Shown here: positions 9,520 through 18,752 of the stretch, in pieces | How positions within the stretch are numbered: the first letter of the stretch is position 1 | How the letters are laid out: each line of letters starts with the position of its first letter | DNA from: Ruminococcus sp. | GTDB taxonomy: Bacteria; Bacillota; Clostridia; Lachnospirales; Lachnospiraceae | Length of the DNA stretch: 42,120 bases | Direction: 5' to 3' | NCBI GenBank assembly: GCA_029258605.1 | Contig: JARHYE010000057.1 | Location: forward strand, 1 to 42,120 | Notes under the pieces: model-generated | Told to the model about the DNA's origin: nothing | What the model saw: only the letters and a program-made list of their open reading frames with translations | Databases searched by the model: none | Program-made: the position numbers and the translations under genes

Positions 9520-10524
9520 TTATCGATTTACAAATTTGTGATAGGCTTCTTCATCGTAGATATAATCCAATTCACCAATCCACTCTGTGACAGGAGTTTC
9601 TCCACAAAAACCACTTTTGAAAGCAAATAGTCCATCGGAGTTGTCCAAAGTAAATACACCACCAAAATCGTAAAAATGTTTTTTTAATTCAATAGCCCAT
9701 TTAATCATAGACCACTGCATATCGTAGTTTGGCATTTTGTTGCGCATTTCATTAGAACTCGCTCCGTAGAGATACCACATTTTGTCGTTATAAGGGAACG
9801 CAATAGCAGCAGATAATGGAGTGTTTTCAAATTCTGAAATATAGATTCTGATTTCGGGATAAGCTGCGATCATCCTTTCAAAGTACTCTTTTGGACGATA
9901 AGTAATACCTTGTCGTTCAGCCATGATTTTTGTTAGATCATGAAAAATATCAATTTCTTTTTGTGAACGTCCCCATCGTGTTTGAATTCCTTTTCTTTTC
10001 GCTAAACGAATATTGTATCTTGTTTTGCTATGAAAAGAGGAGAGGATTTTTTCTTCGTCTCCAGAAGAAATATCCATAATCATATTGTAATGAGGTTGTG
10101 TAAAAGAATGGATCTCTGTCTGACGGTCACGGAATGTAAATCCTTTCTCTTTATATTGGTCGATTAAAGATTGATCATAATAAACTTCTGGATCTATTCG
10201 AAGTACAAATGCATTCCGTTGTTTTGCAACAGGAAGCGCTTCCTTGATCAGTTTGGAAACAGTATCAATATCGTAAAAATCGCAGACAGGTCCTCTATTT
10301 GCGTACATCAAACTCTTTCCGTCAACTGCTTTGATTGAAAGAATAGAAAGGGCAGCAGTAATTTCTTTTGTCTGTGGATCTTCTAGATATACATAATCGC
10401 TTTCCCATGTATTTTTAACGTTTTCCCAACGCATATCTTGAGATAGCTTGCTGTAGGGACTACTTAGAATAAAATCCTGGTATTTTTTTACCATTGCCTG
10501 ATTATTTTTGTCTAAAACTGGCAT
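9520..10524 (-). CDS. FemX/FemAB-type peptidoglycan bridge aminoacyltransferase
   Basis: FemABX-family enzymes use aminoacyl-tRNA to add amino acids to the stem peptide of lipid II, building the interpeptide bridge on the cytoplasmic face. This 334-residue protein has the paired GNAT-like folds of the family without the coiled-coil insertion of Staphylococcus FemA. Recognisable segments are YANRGPVCDF, FVLRIDPEV, TRYNIRLAKRKGIQ, WYLYGASSNEMRNKMPNYDMQWSMIKWA and a C-terminal YDFGGVFTLDNSDGLFAFKSGFCGE. Which amino acid it adds cannot be read from the sequence. AAAGGAGGG precedes the ATG. It is last of three tightly spaced minus-strand genes, 33 bases behind the PsiE-like gene. Confidence 0.88.
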   Translation of the reverse strand: MPVLDKNNQAMVKKYQDFILSSPYSKLSQDMRWENVKNTWESDYVYLEDPQTKEITAALSILSIKAVDGKSLMYANRGPVCDFYDIDTVSKLIKEALPVAKQRNAFVLRIDPEVYYDQSLIDQYKEKGFTFRDRQTEIHSFTQPHYNMIMDISSGDEEKILSSFHSKTRYNIRLAKRKGIQTRWGRSQKEIDIFHDLTKIMAERQGITYRPKEYFERMIAAYPEIRIYISEFENTPLSAAIAFPYNDKMWYLYGASSNEMRNKMPNYDMQWSMIKWAIELKKHFYDFGGVFTLDNSDGLFAFKSGFCGETPVTEWIGELDYIYDEEAYHKFVNR

Positions 10525-10557
10525 AAGAATAACCCTCCTTTTAAATGTATTTTCATA

Positions 10558-11169
10558 TTACTGAATGGATCGAATTACTTCAATTCGAGTAATTTTTCCA
10601 TGTTTCATCTTTGCAATACGTAAGCCGATATTTTGCAGGTACAGGCAGGCATCGCTTCCGACTTCCATGTCTTGTTCGTCCATTTTGCGTAATAAAAGAT
10701 CATGTAATGTTTCATCGTTTTTATAAGGTATATTTGAATGAAGAATTCTATTTACTGTTCGTACTTTTTGAGAAGCTCGGAAAACCATTCGCTCTGATTC
10801 ATCAAAGGCTACAAAAAGAAATTTCCTTGTAGCAAACAGAATCGCAATAGAAAGGACTCCGATCAGTGTGTGTAGCGGAACAGAATGCCCGATGATAATT
10901 TGACGAGCAATTGCAAATAGTAATACCTCAAAAACTGTCATTGGAGTATGAAGATATAACATACGGATCATTTCTACTCCAATGATCAGGTTTAGACAGG
11001 TGGTAAGAAGATCATCATAATTCGGATATTTTCCGATGTCTGTCAGGTTCCCAAAAGATAAAATTAATTGAACGGTCATAATGATAATGCCCCCAGCTAA
11101 AAGAGCAGCAATGATAAGTTCGAGTATATTTGTTAGGCTCCGTAGAAAGGCATCTGCATATTTCTTCAT
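10558..11169 (-). CDS. PsiE-like small integral membrane protein
   Basis: The 203 residues begin with four predicted membrane helices (about 16-38, 50-70, 77-97 and 100-122). The pattern resembles the phosphate-starvation-inducible PsiE family, whose function is unknown. Unlike the roughly 136-residue E. coli PsiE, this one has a further cytosolic tail of about 80 residues. The tail's end (GSDACLYLQNIGLRIAKM ... ITRIEVI) looks weakly like the transporter-associated (CorC/HlyC-type) ligand domain. Family assignment is from hydropathy and overall resemblance only. AAAGGAG precedes the ATG. It lies between typA and the femX-like gene with 33-base gaps on both sides, so co-transcription is likely. 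Confidence 0.6.
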   Translation of the reverse strand: MKKYADAFLRSLTNILELIIAALLAGGIIIMTVQLILSFGNLTDIGKYPNYDDLLTTCLNLIIGVEMIRMLYLHTPMTVFEVLLFAIARQIIIGHSVPLHTLIGVLSIAILFATRKFLFVAFDESERMVFRASQKVRTVNRILHSNIPYKNDETLHDLLLRKMDEQDMEVGSDACLYLQNIGLRIAKMKHGKITRIEVIRSIQ

Positions 11170-11202
11170 AAAATGTCTCCTTTAAAAGTCTGTAAAATAA
11201 AA

Positions 11203-13032
11203 TTATTTATTGTTATTACTTCTTTTACGCATTCTCTGATCCAAAATTTTCTTTCGAATACGAAGATTTTTTGGAGTAACTTCAAGAAGTTCATCTGTGT
11301 CGATGAAATCAAGTGCTTCTTCCAGACTTAGTACACGAGGTGGTGTCAGGCGTAATGCTTCATCTGCACTAGAAGAACGTGTGTTTGTCAAGTGTTTTGT
11401 CTTACATACATTTACTTCGATATCGTCTGTTTTTGCGTTTTGCCCGATTACCATACCGCTGTAAACTTTTTCACCAGCTCCAATAAATAATGTTCCACGT
11501 TCTTGAGCTCCATAAAGCCCATAAGTTACAGATTCACCAGTTTCAAATGCAATTAAAGATCCTTGTTTTCTGTACTGAATGTCTCCTTTGTATGGAGCAT
11601 ATCCGTCAAAACTTGTATTTAAGATCCCGTTTCCTTTGGTGTCTGTTAGGAAATCCCCGCGATATCCAATCAGTCCACGAGATGGGATTGAGAACTCAAG
11701 TCTTGTGTATCCACCATTGGAAGTGCTCATATTACGAAGCTCTCCTTTTCTTTGATTGAGTTTTTCAATGACAACACCTGTACAGTCTTCTGGAACATCC
11801 ACATATACAAGTTCCATAGGTTCTAATTTCTTTCCGTTTTCGTCTGTTTTGTAAAGAACTTCTGCTTTACTTACAGCAAATTCATACCCTTCACGTCTCA
11901 TATTTTCTACAAGAACAGAAAGATGAAGTTCTCCACGTCCAGAAACCTTAAAGCTATCTGTATTTTCCGTTTCTTCAACACGAAGACTCACGTCTGTGTT
12001 TAATTCGCGGAATAATCGTTCACGTAAATGACGAGAAGTTACAAATTTACCTTCTTGTCCAGCGAAAGGACTGTCATTTACATTAAACTGCATAGAAATG
12101 GTTGGCTCTGATATTTTCTGGAAAGGAATTGGATCGGGAGCTTCTGGAGAACATAAGGTGTCTCCGATGGAAAGATCTGCGATACCAGAGATTGCAACAA
12201 TGGAGCCAATAGAAGCTTGTTTTACTTCTACTTTATTTAAACCATCAAACTCATATAATTTGCTGATTTTGACTTTTTGTTTTCTGGAAGGATCGTGATG
12301 ATTTACAACGACCATATCTTGATTTACGCTGATTGTTCCATTGTCTACTTTACCAACACCAATACGACCGACGTATTCGTTATAATCAATTGTACTGATA
12401 AGGACCTGAGTAGGAGCTTCTGGATCTCCTTCCGGAGCTGGAATATAATCAATGATTGTCTCAAACAGTGGCTGCATGTCTTTTTCGTCATCTGTTAGAT
12501 CAAGAACTGCAATTCCTGCTTTTGCAGATGCATAAACAAATGGACAGTCAAGCTGTTCATCCGAAGCGTCAAGGTCCATAAACAACTCAAGGACTTCATC
12601 AATTACTTCATCAGGTCTAGCTTCTGGACGGTCTATTTTATTGATACATACGATAACAGGAAGGTTAAGCTCTAAAGCTTTTTTGAGAACAAATTTTGTC
12701 TGAGGCATTGCACCTTCAAAGGCGTCGACAACAAGAACAACACCATTTACCATCTTCAGTACACGTTCTACCTCACCACCAAAGTCTGCATGTCCTGGTG
12801 TATCGATGATATTAATTTTTGTATTTTTATAATATACAGCTGTATTTTTTGATAAAATTGTGATTCCACGTTCCCTTTCAATGTCATTGGAATCCATTAC
12901 TCGTTCTGCAACTTCCTGATTTTCACGGAATACACCGCTTTGTTTTAGAAGTTCATCTACTAAAGTTGTTTTTCCATGATCAACATGGGCAATAATAGCG
13001 ATATTTCTAACATCTTCACGTTTTGTTTTCAT
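11203..13032 (-). CDS. typA: Ribosome-associated GTPase TypA/BipA
   Basis: Translation-factor GTPase related to EF-G and LepA that binds the ribosome and supports 50S assembly and growth under stress. Its 609 residues show G1 [11 protein letters not shown]2 ERGITI, G3 [17 protein letters not shown]4 NKIDRPEA and G5 ASAKAG. A beta-barrel domain, two EF-G-like domains ([37 protein letters not shown]) and the BipA-specific C-terminal domain with [17 protein letters not shown] follow. The frame is open 47 codons further upstream. The ATG at 13032 gives [13 protein letters not shown], the usual N-terminus, although its Shine-Dalgarno (AAAGAG) is modest. First gene of the unit running through the PsiE-like and FemX-like genes. 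Confidence 0.97.
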   Translation of the reverse strand: MKTKREDVRNIAIIAHVDHGKTTLVDELLKQSGVFRENQEVAERVMDSNDIERERGITILSKNTAVYYKNTKINIIDTPGHADFGGEVERVLKMVNGVVLVVDAFEGAMPQTKFVLKKALELNLPVIVCINKIDRPEARPDEVIDEVLELFMDLDASDEQLDCPFVYASAKAGIAVLDLTDDEKDMQPLFETIIDYIPAPEGDPEAPTQVLISTIDYNEYVGRIGVGKVDNGTISVNQDMVVVNHHDPSRKQKVKISKLYEFDGLNKVEVKQASIGSIVAISGIADLSIGDTLCSPEAPDPIPFQKISEPTISMQFNVNDSPFAGQEGKFVTSRHLRERLFRELNTDVSLRVEETENTDSFKVSGRGELHLSVLVENMRREGYEFAVSKAEVLYKTDENGKKLEPMELVYVDVPEDCTGVVIEKLNQRKGELRNMSTSNGGYTRLEFSIPSRGLIGYRGDFLTDTKGNGILNTSFDGYAPYKGDIQYRKQGSLIAFETGESVTYGLYGAQERGTLFIGAGEKVYSGMVIGQNAKTDDIEVNVCKTKHLTNTRSSSADEALRLTPPRVLSLEEALDFIDTDELLEVTPKNLRIRKKILDQRMRKRSNNNK

Positions 13033-13231
13033 GATAATAACACTCTTTCTTCTATGATAATGTGATTGTAACTTATTTATCTTATCACAAAATAGGAGAT
13101 AAGAAAAGAAATTTCTTGAAACATATTTTGTCGAACGGTTTTCTAAGAAGCCAGGTCTAATGGGGAAGTGCACTTCATAAACTTAGTAGTGACTTAAAAA
13201 TACCACGAAGAGGAAGGGAGAAAAAAGAATA
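13033..13231. other. Divergent intergenic region typA / ssb-like
   Basis: It carries the outward promoters of typA (-) and the ssb-like gene (+), neither of which shows a full consensus. The clearest element is a perfect 12-bp palindrome, GAAGTGCACTTC, at 13165-13176, about 56 bases before the ssb-like start. AGGAAGGGAG at 13211-13220 is the ribosome-binding site. Confidence 0.4.
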
Positions 13232-13861
13232 ATGTCAGATAAGGTAATTGAAAACAACCAGGTAACCATCACGGGGAAGGTGGCTTCAGAATTTACATAT
13301 AGCCACGAAGTGTTTGGAGAAGGATTTTACATGGTGGATGTGCTTGTGAAGCGATTAAGCAATTCAGATGATAGAATACCGCTTATGGTTTCAGAACGGT
13401 TAATTGATGTGACGCAGGATTATACGGGAGAGTATATTTGTGTGTCCGGTCAGTTTCGATCTTACAATCGCCACGAGGAGCAGAAAAACAGACTGGTTTT
13501 ATCGGTTTTTGTAAGAGAAGCGGAGTTTGTGGATGAGCAGCTAGATGCGGTAAAAACAAATCATATCTTTTTGGAAGGGTATATTTGTAAAAAACCGGTA
13601 TATAGAAAAACACCACTCGGAAGAGAAATTGCGGATCTGTTACTTGCGGTCAATCGTCCATATGGAAAATCAGATTATATTCCATGTATTTGCTGGGGCC
13701 GTAATGCAAGATACGCTTCTGGATTTGAGGTAGGAGAGCATGTACAAGTGCTTGGAAGAATTCAAAGTAGAGAATATGTAAAAAAATTATCAGAGACAGA
13801 AACGCAGACACGTACCGCATATGAAGTATCGGTTAGTAAATTGGAATGTTTGGACGAGTAA
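13232..13861 (+). CDS. SSB-like protein with two OB-fold units
   Basis: The second half (about residues 108-205) reads as a single-stranded-DNA-binding protein OB fold: IFLEGYICKKPVYRKTPLG, then LLLAVNRPYG, IPCICWGRNARYASGF and VQVLGRIQSREY. This is the usual order of SSB strands. The first half (VTITGKVASEFTYSHEVFGEGFYMVDVLVKR ... ICVSGQFRSYN) has the same strand pattern, so the 209-residue protein looks like a duplicated OB fold. It lacks the Gly/Pro-rich tail and the acidic DDIPF-type C-terminus of replicative SSB, ending KLECLDE. It is therefore likely a specialised ssDNA-binding protein. It has its own upstream region and precedes dapA, which has a separate promoter. Confidence 0.75.
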   Translation: MSDKVIENNQVTITGKVASEFTYSHEVFGEGFYMVDVLVKRLSNSDDRIPLMVSERLIDVTQDYTGEYICVSGQFRSYNRHEEQKNRLVLSVFVREAEFVDEQLDAVKTNHIFLEGYICKKPVYRKTPLGREIADLLLAVNRPYGKSDYIPCICWGRNARYASGFEVGEHVQVLGRIQSREYVKKLSETETQTRTAYEVSVSKLECLDE

Positions 13862-13911
13862 AATAGTTGGGATAATGTGAAAAAATAGGGATGCTTGGAG
13901 TTTTGGATACA

Positions 13912-13940
13912 TTGACAACAGTGGGAGAAAATGGTAGACT
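13912..13940 (+). promoter_or_regulatory. Promoter of dapA
   Basis: A perfect -35 TTGACA (13912-13917), a 17-base spacer and TAGACT (13935-13940). It lies about 30 bases upstream of the dapA ribosome-binding site. The short leader leaves no room for a riboswitch. Confidence 0.82.
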
Positions 13941-13976
13941 TTGAAGTAAAAATGAGCAGAATCAGGGGGATCGGAT

Positions 13977-14870
13977 ATGGCAATTTTCAAAGGAACCGGT
14001 GTTGCAATTGTTACGCCATTTCATACAGACGGAAGTGTGAATTATGATAAATTAGACGAGTTGATTGAATACCATTGCAATCAGGGGACAGATAGTATTG
14101 TAATTTGCGGAACAACAGGAGAAGCTTCTACCTTGACAGAAGAAGAACATATGGATTGTGTTCGCTTTACGGCAGAGCGTGCAAAAAATCGTATTCCGGT
14201 TATAGCAGGTACAGGATCGAACTGTACACGTACAGCAACGGCTATGTCAGTAGAGGCGGCTGAAGCAGGCGCAGATGGGCTTCTTGTGGTAACACCGTAT
14301 TATAACAAAGCTACACAGAAGGGGCTCTACTGTCATTTTAGAACGATTGCAGAAGCTGCAAAAGTTCCGATTATTTTATATAGTGTAAAGAGCAGAACAG
14401 GGATGAATATAGAGCCATCTACAGCGGCAGCACTTTTTAAAGATGTAGAAAATATTGTCGGAATTAAAGAGGCATCCGGTGATATTTCACAAGTTGCAAA
14501 GGTGATGAACCTTACAGATGGAAAGATTGATCTCTATTCTGGAAATGATGATCAGATTGTTCCAGTTCTTTCTCTTGGGGGAAAAGGCGTGATCTCTGTT
14601 CTAGCGAACGTTGCACCAAAGCAGGCTCATGATATCTGTGCAAAATTTTTTGCAGGAGATGTGGCAGGAAGTTGCGCACTACAATTAAAAGCACTTCCTT
14701 TGATCGAACAGCTTTTTAGTGAGGTCAATCCAATTCCTGTAAAAAAAGCACTCAATCTTATGGGAATGGAAGTTGGAGGGCTTCGTATGCCGCTTACAGA
14801 GCTGACAGAAGCAAATACAGAAAAACTTGCAAAAGCAATGACTGATTTCGGAATCACATTATCGGTATAG
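13977..14870 (+). CDS. dapA: 4-hydroxy-tetrahydrodipicolinate synthase
   Basis: Condenses pyruvate with aspartate semialdehyde, the first committed step to lysine and diaminopimelate. The 297-residue TIM barrel shows CGTTGEASTL, the active-site Tyr in IILYS and the Schiff-base Lys in VGIKEASGD near residue 163. SGNDD and GGKGVISVLAN follow. The segment around the catalytic Tyr reads YSVKSRTG where most family members have YNVPSRTG; the Arg and Gly positions are kept. GGGGGAT upstream of the ATG is the ribosome-binding site. An imperfect terminator separates it from dapB, the next enzyme of the pathway. Confidence 0.96.
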   Translation: MAIFKGTGVAIVTPFHTDGSVNYDKLDELIEYHCNQGTDSIVICGTTGEASTLTEEEHMDCVRFTAERAKNRIPVIAGTGSNCTRTATAMSVEAAEAGADGLLVVTPYYNKATQKGLYCHFRTIAEAAKVPIILYSVKSRTGMNIEPSTAAALFKDVENIVGIKEASGDISQVAKVMNLTDGKIDLYSGNDDQIVPVLSLGGKGVISVLANVAPKQAHDICAKFFAGDVAGSCALQLKALPLIEQLFSEVNPIPVKKALNLMGMEVGGLRMPLTELTEANTEKLAKAMTDFGITLSV

Positions 14871-14889
14871 TAGGTAATATATGATTGTT

Positions 14890-14939
14890 AAAGGGATATC
14901 ATACATTGAGGTAAGCACTCAGATGTGGTATCCTTTTTT
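14890..14939 (+). terminator. Imperfect terminator between dapA and dapB
   Basis: A long interrupted hairpin pairs AAAGGGATATCAT on the left with TGTGGTATCCTTTT on the right. A short inner TGAG/CTCA stem closes a GTAAGCA loop, and the hairpin ends in six T. The bulges suggest partial termination, with some readthrough into dapB. Confidence 0.6.
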
Positions 14940-14995
14940 GTATAGAATAAGGATAAAAAGCCATGAATTGAACGATAGAAGCAGGAGGAGTTAAC

Positions 14996-15754
14996 ATGAT
15001 AAAAGTATTGATGCATGGATGCAATGGAAAAATGGGACGGATTGTTACGGAACTTATAGAACAGGAAGATGGAATGGAAATTGTGGCAGGCGTGGATTCC
15101 TACACAGAGTTGCCAAATCCATACCCAGTATTTCAAAAGATTGCGAAGTGTGATGTTTTGGCAGATGTAGTGATTGATTTTTCAAATTCAAAAGCAGTGG
15201 ATTCCCTTCTTGACTATTGTGTGCAAAAGAATTTACCTGTAGTTTTATGTACGACTGGTTTAACAGAAGAGCAGTTACATAAAGTTGAGGAGACGGCAAA
15301 AAAAATAGCGGTGTTAAAGTCAGCAAATATGTCACTGGGAATTAATCTTCTTATGAAATTGCTAAAAGATGCAGCAAAGGTATTGGCGCCAGCTGGATAT
15401 GATGTGGAAATTATTGAAAAACATCACAATCAAAAGTTAGATGCACCTAGTGGAACAGCACTTGCACTGGCGGATTCTGTAAAGGATGCGTTGGAAGAAG
15501 AGTATACATACATTTATGACCGTAGCCAGGTAAGACAAAAAAGAGGAGAAAAAGAAATTGGAATCTCCGCAGTAAGAGGGGGAACCATTGTAGGGGAACA
15601 CGAAGTGATCTTCGCAGGATTGGATGAAGTGATCGAGTTCAAACATACCGCATTTTCTCGTGGCGTTTTTGGAAAAGGAGCTGTAGAAGCAGCGAAGTTT
15701 TTATCAGGAAAACCGGCGGGATTATATGATATGAGTGATGTGATAGGACTTTAA
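14996..15754 (+). CDS. dapB: 4-hydroxy-tetrahydrodipicolinate reductase
   Basis: NAD(P)H-dependent second step of the diaminopimelate/lysine pathway, acting on the DapA product. The 252 residues open with the nucleotide-binding loop GCNGKMGR (family GxxGxMG). They continue through VIDFSNSKAV and CTTGLTEEQL to the DapB signature EIIEKHHNQKLDAPSGTAL, which holds the catalytic His and Lys. The C-terminus FSRGVFGKGAVEAA is also typical. An AGGAGGAG Shine-Dalgarno precedes the ATG. fbp starts 29 bases after the stop, so dapB, fbp and the sigma-like gene may share a transcript. Confidence 0.97.
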   Translation: MIKVLMHGCNGKMGRIVTELIEQEDGMEIVAGVDSYTELPNPYPVFQKIAKCDVLADVVIDFSNSKAVDSLLDYCVQKNLPVVLCTTGLTEEQLHKVEETAKKIAVLKSANMSLGINLLMKLLKDAAKVLAPAGYDVEIIEKHHNQKLDAPSGTALALADSVKDALEEEYTYIYDRSQVRQKRGEKEIGISAVRGGTIVGEHEVIFAGLDEVIEFKHTAFSRGVFGKGAVEAAKFLSGKPAGLYDMSDVIGL

Positions 15755-15783
15755 GTGGTTGATACACCAGAATGGAGAGGATT

Positions 15784-17736
15784 ATGAAAGATCTTGAAAC
15801 AAGATATTTGGAACGATTGTCTGAATTATATCCGACGATCGCACGGGCATCGACAGAAATTATTAATCTGCAGGCAATCTTAAATCTTCCGAAGGGTACA
15901 GAGCATTTTTTGACAGATATTCACGGAGAATATGAAGCATTTGCTCATGTGCTAAAGAATGGTTCTGGATCCGTGAAGAGAAAAATAGACGATGTATTTG
16001 GAAATACATTAAGTGCAAAAGATAAACAGTCTCTTGCAACATTAATTTATTACCCAAAAGAAAAAATTCGTCAAGTGAAAAAATACGAAAGTAATATAAA
16101 AGATTGGTATAAAATTAATTTGTATCGATTGGTAGAAGTGGCGAAACGTGCTGCCAGTAAATATACGAGATCTAAGGTTAGAAAATCACTTCCAAAAGAT
16201 TTTGCATATGTAATTGAAGAGTTGATTACGGAAAAAGCAGAGTTAAATGATAAAGAAGCGTATTACAGTGAAATTATCTCAACCATCATAGAAATCGGAC
16301 GTGCAGAGCAATTTATACAGGCAATCTCAAAGTTGATTCAAAGGCTTGTAGTAGATCATCTACATATTATAGGAGATATTTATGATCGTGGTCCCGGACC
16401 ACATATTATCATGGATCAATTGATCAACTACCATTCTGTAGATATTCAGTGGGGGAATCATGATGTGGTATGGATGGGAGCAGCGGCAGGACAAAGAGGA
16501 TGTATTGCAAATGTCATCCGTATATGTGCCAGATATGGAAATCTTGATATTCTTGAAGATGGTTATGGAATCAATCTCCTTCCCCTTGCTACCTTTGCAC
16601 TTGGTGTTTATGGAAAAGATCCATGTAAATGTTTTGCATTAAAAGGTGTAGATCATCAAAACCAGGCAGAAATGGATATGGATGTATGGATGCATAAGGC
16701 AATCTCGATCATCCAGTTTAAAATAGAAGGACAGATTATTCAGCGTCATAAAGAATTTGGAATGGAAGATCGTGCACTTTTGCACCGCATTGATTATGAA
16801 AAGGGTACCATATGTCTCGATGGAAAAGAATATAAACTTTTAGATACGAACTTCCCAACAATCGATCCAAAAGATCCATACACCCTTACAGATGAGGAAG
16901 AAGAAGTAATGGAACGATTGGAACGTGCTTTTGCAGGATGCGAAAAATTGCAGGAGCATATCCGTTTTCTTCTCGCAAAAGGAGGGTTGTATAAAGTATA
17001 CAACAACAATCTTTTATACCATGGCTGTGTTCCACTAAATGAAGATGGAAGTCTAAAAGAAGTGGAAGTGTTTGGTAATAAATTTAAAGGCAAATCTTTA
17101 TATGATGCACTGGATCGCTATTTAAGAAAAGGATTTTTTGCGTTGAATGAAGAAGAGCGAGAAAATGGAAAAGATATCATGTGGTATATTTGGCAGCATC
17201 CGGCATCTCCTTTGTTTGGAAAAGATAAAATGGCTACATTTGAAAGATATTTTCTTGCAGAAAAGGAAACCCATGTGGAAAAGAAAAATCCTTATTATCG
17301 CTTTTTAGAAGATGAAAAAGTGGTAGATAGTATTATGAAAGAGTTTGGTCTTGACACAGAAGATGCCCGTATTGTAAACGGACATGTTCCGGTAAAAAGA
17401 AAAAATGGAGAAAGTCCAGTAAAATGCAATGGAAAAGTTTTGGTCATAGATGGTGGATTTTCGAAAGCCTATCAAAAAGAAACAGGAATTGCAGGGTATA
17501 CCTTGATCTACAATTCACATGGATTGCTTTTGGTAGCGCATGAGCCATTTGAATCGACAGAAGCTGCGATTATGAAAGAAAGCGATATTCACTCGGATTA
17601 CATGGTTGTAAAGAGAAACCTGGATCGCTGTTTGGTAGGAGATACCGATGATGGCAAAAAAATAAAAGAAAAAATAGAAGATTTAAAGCTGCTTCTTGCA
17701 GCATACAGAAGTGGTGAAATTATTGAAAAGATATAA
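15784..17736 (+). CDS. fbp: Class III fructose-1,6-bisphosphatase
   Basis: Hydrolyses fructose-1,6-bisphosphate to fructose-6-phosphate in gluconeogenesis. This is the Firmicutes-specific class with a calcineurin-like metallophosphoesterase core. The 650 residues are close to the roughly 670 of the Bacillus enzyme. Metal-binding motifs are DIHGEYEAF near residue 45, [11 protein letters not shown] and [14 protein letters not shown] around 200-230, and NGHVPVK with IDGGFSKAY near the C-terminus. The frame extends four codons upstream, but GGAGAGG lies 3-4 bases before the ATG at 15784 and overlaps the earlier ATG, so 15784 is preferred. Its position near hprK-controlled functions is fortuitous as far as the sequence shows. 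Confidence 0.95.
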   Translation: MKDLETRYLERLSELYPTIARASTEIINLQAILNLPKGTEHFLTDIHGEYEAFAHVLKNGSGSVKRKIDDVFGNTLSAKDKQSLATLIYYPKEKIRQVKKYESNIKDWYKINLYRLVEVAKRAASKYTRSKVRKSLPKDFAYVIEELITEKAELNDKEAYYSEIISTIIEIGRAEQFIQAISKLIQRLVVDHLHIIGDIYDRGPGPHIIMDQLINYHSVDIQWGNHDVVWMGAAAGQRGCIANVIRICARYGNLDILEDGYGINLLPLATFALGVYGKDPCKCFALKGVDHQNQAEMDMDVWMHKAISIIQFKIEGQIIQRHKEFGMEDRALLHRIDYEKGTICLDGKEYKLLDTNFPTIDPKDPYTLTDEEEEVMERLERAFAGCEKLQEHIRFLLAKGGLYKVYNNNLLYHGCVPLNEDGSLKEVEVFGNKFKGKSLYDALDRYLRKGFFALNEEERENGKDIMWYIWQHPASPLFGKDKMATFERYFLAEKETHVEKKNPYYRFLEDEKVVDSIMKEFGLDTEDARIVNGHVPVKRKNGESPVKCNGKVLVIDGGFSKAYQKETGIAGYTLIYNSHGLLLVAHEPFESTEAAIMKESDIHSDYMVVKRNLDRCLVGDTDDGKKIKEKIEDLKLLLAAYRSGEIIEKI

Positions 17737-17776
17737 TTTTGTCGCAGGAGAATATAAGATTGAAAGGTAACACAAG

Positions 17777-18634
17777 ATGATGAATAGCATAGAAGAATTG
17801 AAAAAAATAGGAATTACGATTCCGGAGCATGTAGAACTCACAGAACCTATGAAGATATACTTCGAGGAAGTCTGTAAGATTCCTGTTCTAAGCAAAGAGG
17901 AAGAAAGAGCATTGTTAAAAGCCTGTGCAGATGGAAAAGAAGAGGCGCGGATGCAACTGCAGGAACAGGGACTAAGACAGGTTATTTCCATGGCTGGCTT
18001 GTATGCTGGATGTGGGTTGCCTTTTATGGATCTTGTTCAAGAAGGAAATCTTGGACTTATGGAAGCAGTGATGCAGTATGATCACACAGTGGAAAGTGAT
18101 TTTCATGAGTATGCATCTACCTATATTTGGCAAGCCATGACAGAAGCGGTTCAGGAATTAACGGAAGAGATAAAGGTGCCAGCTTATGTGGCTGAAACGA
18201 TGCAAAAAATTAAAGATGCAAAGGAAGAATTCAAACAAGTTTCCAAGGAAGAACCATCTGCAGCAGATCTTGCAAAAAAAATAAAGGATACATCCGTGGA
18301 AGAAATAGAGGAGATTTTACGCTTGATGCAAGATCCTTCTATGCTAGAAAAGGAAGAGAAGGATTCTAAGGAGGAACAAACGCAAGAGGAAGAGCAAATC
18401 AATGCAGCAGATGCTGCAATCGCATCCTTAATTCGCCAGGAAGAAATCAATGAGTTGTTAAGTTCCCTTACAGAGACAGAGCAACAAGTGATAAAATTAA
18501 GATTTGGTATCTCAAAAGAGAAGCCATATACGACAGAGCAAATAGGAAGAGAATTGCATTTATCCTCAGAAGAGATTGAAAAGATTGAGAGCAAAGCGAT
18601 GGCTCAGTTACGTGAGAATGCAAAAAAAGGGTAA
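17777..18634 (+). CDS. Divergent sigma-70-like protein
   Basis: Aligns by eye along most of its 285 residues with the sigma-A/RpoD core: region 1.2 (about 22-45), 2.1-2.2 (FMDLVQEGNLGLMEAV, 83-98), 2.3-2.4 (FHEYASTYIWQAM, 109-121), region 3 (133-190) and region 4 (LTETEQQVIKLRFGIS near 231, helix-turn-helix near 252-278). The DNA-contact segments are altered. The melting motif FSTYATWWIRQAI of sigma-A has become FHEYASTYIWQAM, losing the Trp pair and an Arg. The region 4.2 recognition helix has SSEEIEKIE where sigma-A has TRERIRQIE. A Glu/Gln-rich linker fills 191-208. So it may be an alternative sigma with unusual promoter choice, or a sigma-derived regulator that binds polymerase without normal promoter recognition. 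It lies 40 bases after fbp. Confidence 0.78.
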   Translation: MMNSIEELKKIGITIPEHVELTEPMKIYFEEVCKIPVLSKEEERALLKACADGKEEARMQLQEQGLRQVISMAGLYAGCGLPFMDLVQEGNLGLMEAVMQYDHTVESDFHEYASTYIWQAMTEAVQELTEEIKVPAYVAETMQKIKDAKEEFKQVSKEEPSAADLAKKIKDTSVEEIEEILRLMQDPSMLEKEEKDSKEEQTQEEEQINAADAAIASLIRQEEINELLSSLTETEQQVIKLRFGISKEKPYTTEQIGRELHLSSEEIEKIESKAMAQLRENAKKG

Positions 18635-18682
18635 AAAACATTATTTTTAGAAAATAGAGTTGATTTCTAGATACGATGTTTG

Positions 18683-18711
18683 TTGAATTTGGAACAAGAT
18701 AGTGTTAAAAT
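18683..18711 (+). promoter_or_regulatory. Promoter of secA
   Basis: TTGAAT (18683-18688), a 17-base spacer and TAAAAT (18706-18711), 41 bases before the secA ATG. Confidence 0.72.
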
Positions 18712-18752
18712 GTTGCCTATAGTAAATTTAGACAAGGAGTTAATTACAGATT

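Noticed and set aside
13120..13150. A LexA (SOS) box at CGAAC upstream of the ssb-like gene.
   Set aside because: Only one half-site resembles the Firmicutes consensus; the other half does not match.
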